DNA of 64,000 nt from Pseudeuparius sepicola (GCA_963920635.1 OY987299.1:20352901-20416900); one strand, 5' to 3'; shown: positions 34,322 through 46,425, numbered from the stretch's first letter. Notes: a model not told the origin generated them from the letters alone. A program made the numbers and translations.

Positions 34322-35276
34322 CAGGGTGTTCACAAAATATGAATAAAAATTACATTCAAAATGTGCTTAAATCTCGAAATTTTCAAATGGAAACCCCCAT
34401 TTTTTTAATGCGATCTTATTCACCACTAAAATGATGACAACTTTGTGTAAGGTTTCCTATACCTAAATGCAGTAATTTTCTATTAATTTACGAAAAACCC
34501 ACCTTTCGCCCATAAAATGCGGGGTTTGCTTAACGCTTGGAAAATCATATTAGCCGTGGACGTTGAAAAGACAATCGCGGCTGAGGAAATGTCACTTGGT
34601 TTATAAATTATTGTCAACAATAACGCCGGCGCGCTTAAATTACACAAACGAAGATTATTTAAATTTGTTTATTATCTACGGAGAATGAAACAAAGTAATA
34701 TCAAGAACGTGCGATACATTTGGGGCTCGCTATCCACAAAAAACAAAACACAGTTAAAAAAATAATACAAAATTTTAAACAGTATGGATGTGTCAGAGAA
34801 AAATCACGTTTGGCGATGGTTTTGTTTTTTTGTGGATAGCGAGCCCCAAATGTATCGCACGTTCTTGATATTACTTTGTTGCATTCTCCGTAGATAATAA
34901 ACAAATTTAAATAATCTTCGTTTGTGTAATTTAAGCGCGCCGGCATTATTGTTGACAATAATTTATAAACCAAGTGACATTTCCTCAGTCGCGATTGTCT
35001 TTTCAACGTCCACGGCTAATATGATTTTCCAAGCGTTAAGCAAACCCTGCATTTTATGGGCGGAAAGTGTTTTTTACGTAAATTAATCGAAAATTACTGC
35101 ATTTAGGTATGGGAAACCTTACACAAAGTTGTCATCATTTTTCATCTAAATTCGACAAAAAATGTAAAAATTCTCTTAATAGTAGCGGGGTAGGACCCCA
35201 AATGGTCAATTTTCAACTCAGATGTTTTGGGTTTCACATATTTTGTTTCACTTATCTTGGGACTTGAGACACCCTG
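34322..35276. mobile_element. Foldback element built on a mariner N-terminus
   Basis: The ends CAGGGTGTTCACAA and its counterpart ACACCCTG are flanked by TA (34320-34321 and 35277-35278). Arms of about 310 bp (34430-34748 and 34819-35140) are nearly complementary, with a loop of about 70 bases. Both arms contain a transposase helix-turn-helix, and the loop continues it in the plus frame. Confidence 0.82.
34626..34810 (+). pseudogene. Mariner-type transposase N-terminal HTH fragment
   Basis: The plus strand reads ARLNYTNEDYLNLFIIYGE, then NKVISRTCDTFGARYPQK. After a 2-nt frame slip in an A-rich run, the loop gives NTVKKIIQNFKQYGCVREKS. These match the first helix-turn-helix and the linker of mariner-like transposases. 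The right arm encodes the first half again on the minus strand (about 34945-34840). There is no catalytic domain. Confidence 0.7.
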
Positions 35277-35278
35277 TA

Positions 35279-35621
35279 CAGGATGTTACAAGACGTTGGT
35301 GGGTTGTCGAAATATCGTCGTTATGGGCTGTTTCTTCTATCTATACTTTCAGTTTCATAATTTTTTATTTCAGAATATTTTTCATTTCTTTAAAAACATT
35401 TTCTGTGAAATTTTTTTTGCATAGAATCCACTAGTAAATAGCGCAGTTTTCTGTAGTTTACTGTTTTAAAGTTAATCGTTGGCAGGCAACCTCACCTTAT
35501 CTTGTAAAGAGAGTCGAAAGTCAACAAAACAACACTACTTTACTGGTGGCTGCCAATGTGAAGGAATTGCTTAGGAGGTGGCAACCCCTTTTTCTATTGT
35601 TGCTCTATATGCTCTAAACCT
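35279..35621. other. Spacer, nothing recognised
   Basis: AT-rich sequence between two palindromic elements. Confidence 0.4.
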
Positions 35622-36969
35622 CGATTACTGTAAGAAGTACCGATTTTGTCAGATGACATTCTCCAGAAAATCCCTAGGAATTTTCTGTTAACCATGGGTA
35701 TAACATTGGTATATGTGTCTCAACTAGTTAATGACGTCACTCATTGATTTATGATGTGAAAAGATACCCAAGTGATAGGAAAAAAAGAACATAATAAAAT
35801 AAAAACCCTGTTGCAATCACGATTATACGGCTACAAATAAAAATAACTATGACTACAACTCATTTTAATAATAATTTCAAACGTCATGAAAACACCTTCA
35901 TTTTGGTATTTTGGTATAATCACCTACTTGCGACAGCGTCTATGGTGCGTACTCAGGCAAATTTTATTTCGGTTTTGTGAAAGTGACAGTGAAGGTTTTC
36001 CGGATCGTTCAAAAGGGTTCAAACTTTGGGCAGTGAAAATATTCGCGGGTTTTGTACGTTTCGTGAGGTTTACCGTTATCTGTGTTGTTCTTGTTCGTGT
36101 TATTAGTAGTAATTCATTGTGCAAATGGGCTCGTTACTGACCTGCTCTTATGACCCGGTTGCATGTTTTGCTGCATTGATGCCAACTTAGGATGGCGAAA
36201 TTACCAATTGACAGTCCCAGTAAGGACTTCTTAAAATAATTTTACTATATACGCAGTAGATTTGCTTAAAAATTAACCACAACTTCTGTAATTAACGATG
36301 ATCGGGCCCATATTAATGAAGGCAACCTAAATAATATATACTTATAGTCAAATTATTTTAAGAAGTCCTTACTGGGACTGTCAATTGGTAATTTCGCCAT
36401 CCAAGTTGGCATCAATGAAGCAAAAAATGCAACCGGCTCATAAGTCCAGGTCAGTAACGAGCCCATTTGCACAATGAATAACTACTAATAACACGAACAA
36501 GAACAACACTCAGATAATGGTAAAACTCACGAAACGTACAAAACCCGGGAATATTTTCACTGCCCAAAGATTGAACCCTTTTGAACGATCCGGAAAACCT
36601 TCACTGTCACTTTCACAACACCGAAATAAAATTTGCCTGAGTACGCACGCAGCCGCAAGTAGCTGACTTATACCAATCTACCAAAATGAAAGTGTTTCCA
36701 TGACGTTTGAAATTATTATTAAAATGAGTTGTAGTCTTAGTTATTTTTATTTGTAGGGGTATAATCGTGATTGCAATATGGTTTTTATTTTATTATGTTC
36801 TTTTTTTCGTATCACTTGGGTAACTTTTCACATCATAAATCAATGAGTGACGTTATTAACTGGTTGAGACACATATACCGATGTTATACCCATGGTTAAC
36901 AGAAAATTCCTAGGGATTTTGTGGAGAATGTCATCTGACAAAATCGGGACTTCTTACTGGAATCAGGGT
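35622..36969. mobile_element. Giant palindrome, arms of about 620 bp
   Basis: The left arm, 35622-36246, is the reverse complement of the right arm, 36349-36969, with scattered substitutions and small indels. The loop is about 100 bases. Outer edges read GTAAGAAGTNCCGATTTTGTC and its complement. No transposase motif or clear target duplication was found. It is probably a foldback transposon, but an inverted local duplication is also possible. The 84- and 66-codon frames inside are not recognisable. Confidence 0.8.
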
Positions 36970-38150
36970 ATAATATAGCTTATGAGAGTTGAAATCATGG
37001 GCCCGGCTCTTGGACTATAAAGAATTTGCTCAATAAGTAAAAGACTCAAACTAGAAAAAAATGCGTTCCTTACGTTAGATAAATTAACGTATTCCTTTTT
37101 AAGGCTAGTTTTGAAGACACAAATCAGTCTAAGACATTCAGGAAGGGACATTCCTTAGGAAATATAATAAACCAAAGCCATTACGCTAGTGCACAGAATC
37201 GTACAGGTTTTTTGCGATCCGGCAACGCCTAGCAAGCCCAGTAAAGATTCACCTTGCAATCATTACCCCAAGCTGAATATTTCTTAGAGCGACTGGCGGT
37301 CATAAATATCTATGCAAGTCACGTACACTAGTCTTCGCCTCATAGCCGTGCGCGAAGGGAGACAATTTGAGTTTTGCGGTGATAGTAGTAGTTGGATAAT
37401 GACCAGTGTCCGCGGAAAGACCATACATAGCCAAGCCAGGGAAATTAGCGCAAACGTAGTAAGGGTTTGCGATGAGGAGGCAACTAATAACGCTTTCAAA
37501 TTACTTATTTTATCAGACTCCTCAACTGACCACCAAAATTTTCACCGCCGTTATTATCGACGCCTGTGGCGGCAGCAATTTTATGGCCTATTCACGCGTT
37601 TTTTTATTTTACTTCCCCCCTGCGTCTCTAGCGTTCTCTGCTGTGTTTTACTATATCTACGCTCTGAATTTTATAAAGTATAGACCTGATGGGTAGGAGT
37701 AAGTGATTCTATAAAGTAATTATGAAACACATTTTTTTCTATTGAGTTGTTGGTATAGGGTGATTCTTAACCTATACGCCTAAATTTGGAAAATTGTAGC
37801 TTTTGGCATGTACCTAATGACAAATGTGGACATTGCTCAGCTCACGGCTATGAAGCCTACGAGCACACTATAACCTATACTATACACGTACTTACCTACT
37901 AACAGCCGAAGCAGAGAGGCGACGAGGTGGAGGTTGTATTCGACGATAGCCATGGGTGCTCGTCGCCTCAGGGTACCATCGCCGCAGTCAGAGAGCACCC
38001 GCAGGACCGACGGTGTCGTGGGCCAGCAACATCTCTACATTTCTTTTAAGTTTTTAAACGACGTTCGTGGAGTGGGTTGTTGTTGTGCGGTCGGTTTTGT
38101 TTTTATTTAATTTTTATTAGGTTGCTATGAGGATAAGCTATATACGATGG

Positions 38151-38153
<3 letters not shown>
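36970..38153. other. Noncoding spacer before the plus-strand Dong cluster
   Basis: A more balanced segment at 37280-37700 carries overlapping frames (up to 123 codons) without domains. A GC-rich stretch at 37905-38040, with GGCGACGAGGTGGAGG and its near complement TCGTCGCCTC, has short inverted parts. Class unknown. Confidence 0.35.
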
Positions 38154-38198
<45 letters not shown>

Positions 38199-38224
38199 GA
38201 TGATAAGAATGATAAGAATGATAA
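38154..38224. repeat. (TAA)n microsatellite with decayed edge
   Basis: About 15 TAA units are followed by three GATAAGAAT-like units just before copy 8. It marks the 5' junction of the plus-strand cluster. Confidence 0.9.
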
Positions 38225-40664
38225 GATGGGCCGGAACTATAGCCAGATGCAACACGAGCAATTCACAACCGCTGAGGTCTCCGATGTCATCAAGAATTCC
38301 CACAACTGGAAGGCACCAGGTCCAGATCATCTCCAAAATTATTGGATTAAGAAGTTGTGGTGCACGCATGAACAAATAACTAACTTAATTAATGAAGTCT
38401 TGCTCGATCCTCTGAAAATGCCATTGTTTCTTACACAGGGTGCAACCTACCTGTTACCAAAAGACCAGCGGAATACGGATAACCCTGCCAAGTACCGCCC
38501 AATAACCTGCTTGCCTACGCTGTACAAGCTAATCACATCTTGCCTTACGCAGCAAATATATGCTCACTGCGAGCGGAACAACATCATTGCAATGCAGCAG
38601 AAGGGCTGCTCGAAGGGCGCAATGGGATGCAAAGAGCAACTCATCATAGACTCTGTCATCTGCAACCAGGCTCATTCCAAGCAACGAAACCTCCACATGG
38701 CTTATGTGGACTACAAAAAAGCATTTGATTCCGTACCTCACGACTGGCTCACAGGTATCTTAAAGCTGTATAAAATATATCATCATACAGTTTCCTTTTT
38801 AGAACACGTTATGACAACCTGGCGCACTAAGATACAACTCAGAACCGCAAACAGTAATATCGAGACCGACACAATCAACATCCGAAGAGGGATTTTCCAA
38901 GGAGATTCACTCAGTCCACTGTGGTTCTGCATGGCGATGAACCCTCTATCACATCGGTTGAACTCTACAAAATATGGCTTCGCTATCAAAAGCAACAACG
39001 CAGAAGCGATCAAGTTGAATCACCTATTATATATGGATGATTTAAAACTGATCGCCGCAACCAAAAACCAACTAACGCAAATGCTTAAAATTGTAGAGGA
39101 GTTCTCCAGGGACATCGGAATGCTGTTTGGACTGGACAAGTGCCGCACCCTTAATATCATAAGGGGAAAGCTCGACCAAAGCGCACACGAGATGCAGGAC
39201 GGCCAGGAGATCGAAGCAATGAGCATGGGAGATACATACAAGTACCTCGGGATGAAACAAGCTCAAAGGATGAAGACTGATTTAACTAATGAATTCATCA
39301 AGAGAGTAAGACAAGTAGTGCGAACTGATCTTAACAGCAGGAATTTGTTTAAGGCCCTAAACACGTATGCGTGCTCTGTACTAAGCTATTCCTTCGGAAT
39401 AGTGAATTGGACCAACACGGACATCAACAACTTGCAACGAAAAGTTAGGACACTACTGACAAAAGCTCATAAACATCATCCCCGTAGCGCCGTAGAAAGA
39501 ACAACCCTGCCACGTCAACAAGGAGGAAGAGGATTGGCAGACCTCAGCAAGCAATTGGACCAACAAATACTAAATCTGCGTAATTATTTCCACAGACAGG
39601 CCAACAGCTCCACACAACATAAAGCTATATGCGGAGCAGACGTCTCAACACCGCTACGTCTGACGGAACACGAGCATCACAATCACCACCGAACCGACAA
39701 CGATAAACTACAGTGGTGGTTAGAGAAGCCGCTGAACGGGAGGCATCCTAATGAGGTTAACCAGGAACATGTCGACAAGTTAGCGTCGTACTACTGGCTG
39801 ACCTCGGGACGAATGTTCCCCGAGACAGAAGGCTTCTTACTGGCCATACAAGATCAGGTTATACCAACTCGCAACTACCTAAAATTCATTGTAGGAAATG
39901 CATCGGTAGTGGATGACAGATGCAGATACGGGTGCCCAACTTAAGAAACAATCCGGCACATAACAGGAGGATGTCAGATGTTCGCATCAACGGAATATAA
40001 GGAACGACACGATTCGGTTGCCAAGATCTTGCACCAGGAAATGGCGGAAAAACTGCTGCTTGTGCAGGCAGAGAGGGTCCCATATTACAACTACACACCT
40101 GAGCCTGTTCTTGAAAACACCAACTACAAGATGTACTGGGATCGTACAGTTCTGACTGATCAACGAGTTGCCCATAACAGACCGGACCTTATAATAGTTG
40201 ATAAAATTTGTAGGAAGACAACTCTGATTGATGTGGCCATCCCGAACAACAACAACCTGCGTGTGAAGCAAGTCGAGAAGATCGCGAAGTACAGAGACTT
40301 AGAAGAACGAATTAGAAGGCAATGGGAAATGGAGAACGTCCAGACGATTCCAATCATCATGTCAACAACTGGTGTTATACCAAAAAGTTTGCTGAGAAAC
40401 ATCAAGGAGCTGAATCTAACTGATAGTCTTTACAGGTCCATGCAGAAAGCGGTACTACTTGCGACAGCCCGAACCGTCAGGAAATTCATGGGGAATGCAG
40501 GATCGTCCAACAACATCAATGTCACCTAAGGCCCGATAACATGGCAAGGGTCTCGTCCGAGCCAGATCCTTTTGGTATCCGGGATGCCCGGGATCTGAGT
40601 GAATGTTCCCCGTAGAGGGAGTGCGAATGCCTTTTGGCTAAGTCGAGATAATAATAATAATAAT
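38225..40664 (+). mobile_element. Dong-like retrotransposon, copy 8 (5'-truncated)
   Basis: It starts at ATGGGCCGGAACTATAG, just upstream of the RT region, and ends with a TAA tail (40647-40664). It belongs to the same family as the minus-strand array. Confidence 0.9.
38226..40529 (+). pseudogene. Dong-like RT-endonuclease ORF, copy 8
   Basis: The frame starts at a native internal Met (MGRNYSQMQHEQ) and keeps YVDYKKAFDSV, GIFQGDSLSP and YMDD. An in-frame TAA at 39942-39944 (TCA to TAA by comparison) splits the knuckle. The endonuclease continues in frame to 40529 with RPDLIIVDK and LIDVAIP. A 15-nt in-frame deletion after KQAQR is private to this copy. The N-terminal Myb-like region is missing. 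Confidence 0.88.
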
Positions 40665-42160
40665 GCACATGAGATGCAGGACGGCCAGGAGATCGAAGCA
40701 ATGAGCGTGGGAGATACACACATGTACCTCGGGTTGAAGCAAGCTTAAAGGATAGTCCATCGAACAATGAAGACCGATTTAACTAATGAATTCATCAAGA
40801 GAGTAAGACAAGTAGTGCGAACTGATCTTAACAGCAGGAATTTGTTTAAGGCCCTAAACACGTATGCGTGCTCTGTACTCAGCTATTCCTTCGGAATAGT
40901 GAATTGGACCAACACGGACATCAACAACTTGCAACGAAAAGTTAGGACACTACTGACAAAAGCTCATAAACATCATCCCCGTAGCGCTGTAGAAAGAACA
41001 ACTCTGCCACGTCAACAAGGAGGAAGAGGATTGGCAGACCTCAGCAAGCAATTGGACCAACAAATATTAAATCTGCGTAATTATTTCCACAGACAGGCCA
41101 ACAGCTCCACACTACATAAAGCTATATGCGGAGCAGACGTCTCAACACCGCTACGTCTGACGGAACACGAGCATCAAAATCACCACCGAACCGACAACAA
41201 TAAACTACAGAGGTGGTTAGAGAAGCCGCTGCACGGGAGGCATCCTAATGAGGTTAACCAGGAACATGTCGACAAGTTAGCGTCGTACTATTGGCTGACC
41301 TCGGGACGAATGTTCCCCGAGACAGAAGGCTTCTTACTGGCCATACAAGATCAGGTTATACCAACTCGCAACTACCTAAAATTCATTGTAGGAGATGCAT
41401 CGGTAGTGGATGACAGATGCAGATACGGGTGCCCAACTTCAGAAACAATCCAGCACATAACAGGAGGATGTCAGATGTTCGCATCAACGGAATATAAGGA
41501 ACGACACGATTTGGTTGACAAGATCTTGCACCAGGAACTGGCGGAAAAGCTGCTGCTTGTGCAGGCAGAGAGGGTCCCATATTACAACTACACACCGGAG
41601 CCTGTTCTTGAGAACAGCAACTACAAGATGTACTGGGATCGTACAGTTCTGACAGATCAACGAGTTGCCCATAACAGACCGGACCTTATAATAGTTGATA
41701 AAATTTCTAGGAAGACAACTCTGATTGATGTGGCCATCCCGAACAACAACAACCTGCGTGTGAAGCAAGTCGAGAAGATCGCGAAGTACAGAGACTTAGA
41801 AGAACGAATTAGAAGGCAATGGGAAATGGACAACGTTCAGACGATTCCAATCATCGTGTCAACAACTGGTGTTATACCAAAAAGTTTGCTGAGAAACATC
41901 AAAGAGCTGGGTCTAACTGATAATCTTTACAGGTCCATGCAGAAAGCGGTACTACTTGCGACAGCCCGAACCGCCAGGAAATTCATGGGGAATGCAGGAA
42001 CGTCCAACAACATCAATGTCACCTAAGGCCCGATAACATGGCAAGGGTCTCGTCCGAGCCAGATCCTTATGGTATCCGGGATACCCGGGATCTGAGTGAA
42101 TGTTCCCCGTAGAGGGAGTGCGAATGCCTTTTGGCTAAGTCGATATAATAATAATAATAA
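40665..42160 (+). mobile_element. Dong-like retrotransposon, copy 9 (5'-truncated)
   Basis: It begins at GCACATGAGATGCAGG, downstream of the YMDD box, and ends with a TAA tail (42145-42160). It sits directly after the tail of copy 8. Confidence 0.9.
40767..42026 (+). pseudogene. Dong-like ORF fragment, copy 9 (thumb to endonuclease)
   Basis: The 419-codon open frame begins at an internal Met (MKTDLTNEFIKRV). It covers the region after the RT, the knuckle CRYGCPTSETIQHITGGC and the endonuclease, ending NINVT. Upstream, CAAGCTTAAAGG has a stop where other copies have CTC. It lacks YMDD and cannot reverse transcribe. Confidence 0.87.
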
Positions 42161-42332
42161 TTCTCACCCTCACAATACTCCAAACTAGGAGTACCCCAGA
42201 AGCAACCACTTGCTTGTACGGGGGAGGGGTCATTTGTTGGGAATGGTAAATCCCGAAACTGAAGATTTATGGGGGATCAAGATACAGTTTGTTCAGCGAA
42301 GGTTCGGCCCTACGTCACAACTTCCGTCCTTG
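42161..42332 (+). repeat. 172-bp direct repeat, 5' flank of copy 10
   Basis: Identical to 46004-46175 except at two positions, and of the same length. It starts TTCTCACCCTCAC straight after a TAA tract and ends CCGTCCTTG. It contains small stem-loops (AAGCAACCACTTGCTT and CTCC-AAACTA-GGAG). It reads as a very long target duplication, or as one side of a recombined tandem. Confidence 0.9.
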
Positions 42333-45300
42333 GAATGAAGATTAATAGGAGTTTTGTCATAGGGCCGCTGCCTGGGGATCGCCAGGGCATGTCTGGAGCC
42401 GGCTCTGGACATGACAGCGAGCGGGACGTCGGTGACAGGGCGCTGATGAGGCGGGCCCCTGTTGCACAAACAGCTACAGCCCAACAACAACACGAACATC
42501 TACAACATGGGAGCCAAACGAGAACTAGGGTTCCACCCACCGAAGGTGCTGCGCGGGAGCTTCAGCCAGCGTTCACAGAGGCGGGATTACAACGACGACG
42601 CATGAAATGGACTGTGTCCATGAATGAATCGATTATGCGTATTTTTTACAGGGTGACAAACTTAGGACAAGAGATGATCGGCTACCGACAACAACTGCAT
42701 GTCGAGTTCTGCAGGGAGTTTCCACACATGCAAGTGTCTGAACAAAGAGTGTCAGATCAGTATCGAACTATTCTAAGAAATAACCGAATTCCAGAAACGC
42801 GACTTAACGCTATCAAACGGGAAGTTGAGCTAGAGATCCACGGCGAACACATAGACATAGATGACAACAACAACAATGGGGAACTTCAAGCGCCTGGACA
42901 ACAACTAGAAGCCGAAACGGTAGAACCAACAACCGAGATTCTGGAATCGGTTAACGAAGAACATTTTGAAGGCTTAAACGCACATATGAGACAGGCAGTA
43001 TTGCGATACGAAGGCACAGACCCACTGAACAGGCCACCGCTACCAAGATTAAATTCTTCCAGGAAACTTGCGATCGTGCTCGATCTTATGAACACAAGAA
43101 TTTTACCAAACTATGTTTCAGTGACACCAACATTAGAACGTATGCACATGTTAATCTACTGTACCGCAACGGCAGTCACCACTGTAATGGGTGCCAAGAT
43201 CCGAACGGCCCAAGATTTGAATCGTGCAAGACCAGAACCACGAATGGCTCAATGGGAAATGCGACTAAATCGGAAGATCGAGAGTCTCCGTAAAGACATA
43301 GGACAAGTGACGGAATATATCAGAGGAGTTAGAACTGGAAGGATCCAGAGGGCGGTGCAGGCAATAATGAGCCGCACCCAAATGCATTCTCGGCATGACC
43401 CCGCGAACATCACTGCTCAACAATGTCTTGACACATTAAAACAAAAACTTTCTGTTTTCGCAGGGCGTCTGAGGAGATACAAGGCTAGTAACAACAGGAA
43501 ACGAGACAACAAACTCTTTGAACGATCAGAAAAGGGTTTCTACCGTGCTTTTAATTCTAGCGCCGATGCCACAAATGCGAGTTACCCTAGCAGAGAACAG
43601 GTCGACGGTTTCTGGAGAAATCAACTTGCCACACCAGGTCCATACAATGTCAGTGCAAGCTGGATCAGCGAAGAGCGCGAGATGGGCCGGAACTATAGCT
43701 AGATGCAACACGAGCAATTCACAACCGCTGAGGTCTCCGAAGTCATCAAGAATTCCCACAACTGGAAGGCACCAGGTCCTGATCATCTCCAAAATTATTA
43801 AGAAGTTGTGGTGCACGCATGAACAAATAACTAACTTAATTAATGAAGTCTTGCTCGATCCTCTGAAAATGCCATTGTTTCTTACACAGGGTGCAACCTA
43901 CCTGTTACCAAAAGACCAGCGGAATACGGATAACCCTGCCAAGTACCGCCCAATAACCTGCTTGCCTACGCTGTACAAGCTAATCACATCTTGCCTTACG
44001 CAGCAAATATATGCTCACTGCGAGCGGAACAACATCATTGCAATGCAGCAGAAGGACTGCTCGAAGGGCGCAATGGGATGCAAAGAGCAACTCATCATAG
44101 ACTCTGTCATCTGCAACCAGGCTCATTCCAAGCAACGAAACCTCCACATGGCTTATGTGGACTACAAAAAAGCATTTGATTCCGTATCTCACGACTGGCT
44201 CACAGGTATCTTAAAGCTGTATAAAATAGATCATCATACAGTTTCCTTTTTAGAACACGTTATGACAACCTGGCGCACTAAGATACAACTCAGAACCGCA
44301 AACAGTAACATCGAGACCGACACAATCAACATCCGAAGAGGGATTTTCCAAGGAGATTCACTCAGTCCACTGTGGTTCTGCATGGCGATGAACCCTCTAT
44401 CACATCGGTTGAACTCTACAAAATATGGCTTCGCTATCAAAAGCAACCACGCAGAAGCGATCAAGTTGAATCACCTATTATATATGGATGATTTAAAACT
44501 GATCGCCGCAACCAAAAACCAACTAACGCAAATGCTTAAAATTGTAGAGGACATCGGAATGCTGTTTGGACTGGACAAGTGCCGCACCCTTAATATCATC
44601 CGAGGAAAGCTCGAACAAAGCGCACACGAGATGCAGGACGGCCAGGAGATCGAAGCAATGAGCATGGGAGATACATACTAGTATCTCGGGATGAAACAAG
44701 CTCAAAGGATAGACCATCGAACAATGAAGACTGATTTAACGAATGAATTCATCAAGAGAGTAAGACAAGTAGTGCGAACTGATCTTAACAGCAGGAATTT
44801 GTTTAAGGCCCTGAACACGTATGCGTGCTCTGTACTCAGCTATTCGTTCGGAATAGTGAATTGGACCAACACGGACATCAACAACCTGCAACGAAAAGTT
44901 AGGACACTACTGACAAAAGCTCATAAGCATCATCCCCGTAGCGCCGTAGAAAGAACAACTCTGCCACGTCAACTAGGAGGAAGAGGATTGGCAGATCTCA
45001 GCAAGCAATTGGACCAACAAATATTAAATCTGCGTAATTATTTCTACAGGCAGGCCAACAGCTCCACACTACATAGGGCTATATGCGGAGCAGACGTCTC
45101 AACACCGCTACGTCTGACGGAACACGAGCGTCAAAATCACCACCGAACCGACAACGATAAACTACAGAGGTGGTTGGGGAAGCCGCTGCACGGGAGGTAT
45201 CCTAATGAGGTTAACCAGGAACATGTCGACAAGTTAGCGTCGAACTATTGGCTGACCTCGGGTCGAATGTTCCCCGAGACGGAAGGCTTCCTACTGGCCA

Positions 45301-46003
45301 TACAAGATCAGGTTATACCAACTCGCAACTACCTAAAATTCATTGTAGGAGATGCATCGGTAGTAGATGACAGATGCAGATACGGGTGCCCAACTTCAGA
45401 AACAATCCAGCACATAACAGGAGGAACTGGCGGAAAAACTTCTGCTTGTGCAGGCAGAGAGGATCCCATATTACAGCTACACACCGGAGCCTGTTCTTGA
45501 GAACAGCAACCACAAGATGTACTGGGATCGTACAGTTCTGACAGATCAACGAGTTGCCCATAACAGACCGGACCTTATAATAGTTGATAAAATTTCTAGG
45601 AAGACAACTCTGATTGATGTGGCCATCCCGAACAACAACAACCTGCGTGTGAAGCAAGTCGAGAAGATCGCGAAGTACAGAGACTTAGAAGAACGAATTA
45701 GAAGGCAATGGGAAATGGACAACGTTCAGACGATTCCAATCATCGTGTCAACAACTGGTGTCATACCAAAAAGTTTGCTGAGAAACATCAAAGAGCTGGG
45801 TCTAACTGATAATCTTTACAGGTCCATGCAGAAAGCGGTACTACTTGCAACAGCCCGAACCGTCAGGAAATTCATGGGGAGTGCAGGAACGTCCAACAAC
45901 ATCAATGTCACCTAAGGCCCGATAACATGGCAAGGGTCTCGTCCGAGCCAGATCCTTATGGTATCCGGGATACCCGGGATCTGAGTGAATGTCGATATAA
46001 TAA
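42333..46003 (+). mobile_element. Dong-like retrotransposon, copy 10 (long, degraded)
   Basis: It starts GAATGAAGATTAATAGG and is the most 5'-extended copy. It ends with a short TAA tail after losing about 36 bases of the 3' UTR between two GT repeats (near 45990). It is flanked by 172-bp direct repeats. Confidence 0.9.
42389..45915 (+). pseudogene. Dong-like ORF, copy 10, several breaks
   Basis: From MSGAGSGHDS the Myb-like region and RT are present, including YVDYKKAFDSV, GIFQGDSLSP and YMDD. Breaks compared with other copies: a TAG at 43700-43702 (CAG-equivalent site before MQHEQ); loss of 6 nt near 43797; loss of 12 nt in the EEFSRD region near 44548; a TAG at 44679-44681; and a deletion of roughly 100 nt near 45425 that removes the last Cys of the knuckle and shifts the frame into the endonuclease (45448-45915). 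It is not functional. Confidence 0.87.
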
Positions 46004-46175
46004 TTCTCACCCTCACAATACTCCAAACTAGGAGTACCCCAGAAGCAACCACTTGCTTGTACGGGGGAGGGGTCATTTGTTGGGAATAGTAAATCCCGAA
46101 ACTGAAGATTTATGGGGGATCAAGATACAGTTTGTTAAGCGAAGGTTCGGCCCTACGTCACAACTTCCGTCCTTG
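46004..46175 (+). repeat. 172-bp direct repeat, 3' flank of copy 10
   Basis: Partner of 42161-42332. The sequence continues past its end into TCTAACTCATGAC, whereas the 5' copy is interrupted by the element at that exact base. Confidence 0.9.
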
Positions 46176-46270
46176 TCTAACTCATGACTATACGACCGAT
46201 ATCCGTCGTATATTGACCAGACAAGGACGGGAGTTGTGACGTATAGGGCCGAAAATTCGCTGACCAAACT
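46130..46270. repeat. Imperfect hairpin at the copy 10 insertion site
   Basis: CGAAGGTTCGGCCCTACGTC to CCGTCCTTGTCT pairs with AGACAAGGACGG to GACGTATAGGGCCGAAAATTCG. Arms are about 45 bp with a loop of about 45 bases. Copy 10 splits the left arm from its partner in the upstream duplicate. It may be a small MITE next to the original TAA tract. Confidence 0.65.
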
Positions 46271-46295
46271 TTATGACGATTGATATGCCTTATAC

Positions 46296-46380
46296 AATAG
46301 TTATTTATGTACCAAGGCACTGAACTTCAACTTATTATGACTCATGTGGAATTTAGTCGCCGAGGCCTCAGGTCCAGGCA
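46296..46380 (+). repeat. Dispersed repeat also at 11.1 kb
   Basis: Same block as 11083-11160 (GTACCAAGGCACTGAA, TGACTCATGTGGAATTTAG). The two copies diverge after CGAGGCCTC. Confidence 0.7.
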
Positions 46381-46425
46381 AATAAACCACATAAGTCATA
46401 AAAAGAACTTCTGTGCCGAGGTATA

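Noticed and set aside
35886..36140. 84-codon ORF inside the giant palindrome
   Set aside because: The mirrored arm does not keep the frame and no domain is visible.
37312..37696. 123- and 74-codon frames as exons
   Set aside because: No domain and no convincing splice context. The region is only slightly GC-richer than its flanks.
42161..42332. Self-cleaving ribozyme at the 5' end of Dong copy 10
   Set aside because: Small stems are present, but no hammerhead core (CUGAUGA with GAAA) or clear HDV-like fold could be made out. The equal 172-bp flanks fit a duplication better.
24227..46003. rDNA-specific R2 or R4 insertion
   Set aside because: No 28S or other rRNA sequence was seen next to any copy. 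All junctions checked are at TAA repeats.
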